Below, piece after piece: positions 12,320-12,542 of a stretch of 12,542 bases of DNA. The stretch lies in assembly GCA_040902925.1 (NCBI GenBank), contig JBBDWJ010000325.1, forward strand, positions 1 to 12,542. The letters are read 5' to 3'. Position numbers and translations under genes: made by a program. Origin of the DNA: JBBDWJ01 sp040902925. GTDB lineage: Bacteria > Acidobacteriota > Terriglobia > Bryobacterales > UBA6623. Numbering within the stretch: position 1 is the stretch's first letter; every line of letters begins with the position of its first letter. The notes beneath the pieces were generated by a model that did no database searches, had not been told where the DNA came from, and saw only the letters and a list, made by a program, of their open reading frames with translations.

Positions 12320-12542
12320 GGGCGGCTTCCCCCCGACGCCAGTCCGGCTTAGGCCCAATACGGTTCAGCTAAGGAAGATTGCCGGAGGGCCATTGGTCGC
12401 CAGAAACGGACGCAGCGGGGGAGAAGTGGCAATAGCTTGGTCGGCGATTTTCCGGAGCCCCGCCAGGGGCGTCATGCCAGTAGCCCGGGGCGCGAGCCCC
12501 GGGTTTGGGTTCAAACCCCAGGCGTCTGGGAAGTGACATCCT
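12320..12542. repeat. Hairpin-rich intergenic repeat, copy B (runs to window edge)
   Basis: This is the second copy, in the same orientation as copy A: GTCCGGCTTAGGCC and ATACGGTT near 12340-12366, TTCCGGAGCCCC at 12450-12461, and AAGTGACATCCT at 12531-12542. GCCCC/GGGGC pair at 12457-12470 around GCCA. CCCGGGGC/GCCCCGGG pair at 12484-12503 around a GCGA tetraloop. GGGTTTG and CAAACCC (12501-12518) offer an alternative stem. The interval between its 5' and core blocks is about 60 bases longer than in copy A. The end may lie beyond the window. Confidence 0.6.

Larger units (their letters stand above)
12025..12542. other. Gene-free 3' region rich in repeats
   Basis: No convincing coding sequence is seen in these 518 bases; the long plus-strand frame has no protein motif and runs through the repeats. 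Besides the two repeat copies and the 14-bp inverted repeat listed separately, AGCCGCC (12310-12316) and GGCGGCT (12321-12327) form a seven-bp hairpin with a TTTG loop. GCCTCA (12071-12076) pairs with TGAGGC (12088-12093) shortly after the aldolase gene. Confidence 0.6.

Noticed and set aside
12036..12536. A 166-codon plus-strand frame in the 3' region
   Set aside because: It runs through two copies of a non-coding hairpin repeat, and the repeat copies are not in the same frame. There is no motif and no ribosome binding site.
1..12542. CRISPR array, insertion sequence, prophage or integron
   Set aside because: There are no regularly spaced short direct repeats with unique spacers, no transposase or integrase frame, and no phage structural gene. 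The only transfer-like features are the toxin-antitoxin pair and the 3' repeats.

Overview
The window is high-GC bacterial chromosome from a motile, probably Gram-negative bacterium. The mix is a flagellar filament-cap cluster, secreted alpha/beta hydrolases, an exported HpcH/HpaI-type aldolase, a TacA/TacT module, a lipoprotein signal with a lipobox, and GC-rich hairpin-forming intergenic repeats. It resembles a soil Acidobacteriota (Solibacter/Bryobacter-like) genome. That placement is inference from gene content, not from a marker gene.

Layout, left to right. (1) Bases 1-378 hold the end of a small multi-spanning membrane protein, open to the left edge. (2) 549-1427 encodes a secreted alpha/beta-hydrolase esterase. 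(3) 1611-5036 is a same-strand flagellar block: flaG, fliS, fliD and a FliT-like small helical protein. A GCCGATAA sequence matching the sigma-28 -10 consensus lies upstream of flaG, but it has no matching -35. (4) 5126-5928 on the minus strand is a type II toxin-antitoxin pair: DUF1778 antitoxin (tacA-like) followed by an overlapping GNAT toxin (tacT-like). An inverted repeat spans its likely promoter. (5) 6133-7419 (minus) is a REC-PAS-PAS response regulator with no output domain. (6) 7892-9433 (minus) is an HDOD-GGDEF protein, a likely active diguanylate cyclase with an intact I-site. (7) 9771-10811 (plus) is a lipoprotein esterase/peptidase of the PHB-depolymerase/prolyl-oligopeptidase type, with a 15-bp tandem repeat encoding a Gly-rich linker. 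(8) 11161-12024 (plus) is an HpcH/HpaI-family aldolase with a signal peptide. (9) 12025-12542 has no convincing gene. It holds two diverged copies of a hairpin-rich direct repeat and a 14-bp-arm inverted repeat.

How the genes may work together. flaG-fliS-fliD-fliT supply the filament cap and its export chaperones. The two minus-strand signalling genes (REC-PAS-PAS and HDOD-GGDEF) could feed c-di-GMP or partner-protein signals into motility, but only proximity suggests this. The two hydrolases and the exported aldolase look like unrelated periplasmic or surface catabolic enzymes.

The most notable unexplained signals are non-coding. There is a compact 70-nt structured element closed by a perfect 12-bp stem just upstream of the HDOD-GGDEF start, with a terminator-like hairpin plus T-run beyond it on the opposite strand. 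A 68-nt inverted-repeat element lies upstream of the response regulator. The 3' repeats have hairpins that differ in sequence yet keep their pairing. I found no tRNA, rRNA, CRISPR array, transposase or phage gene.
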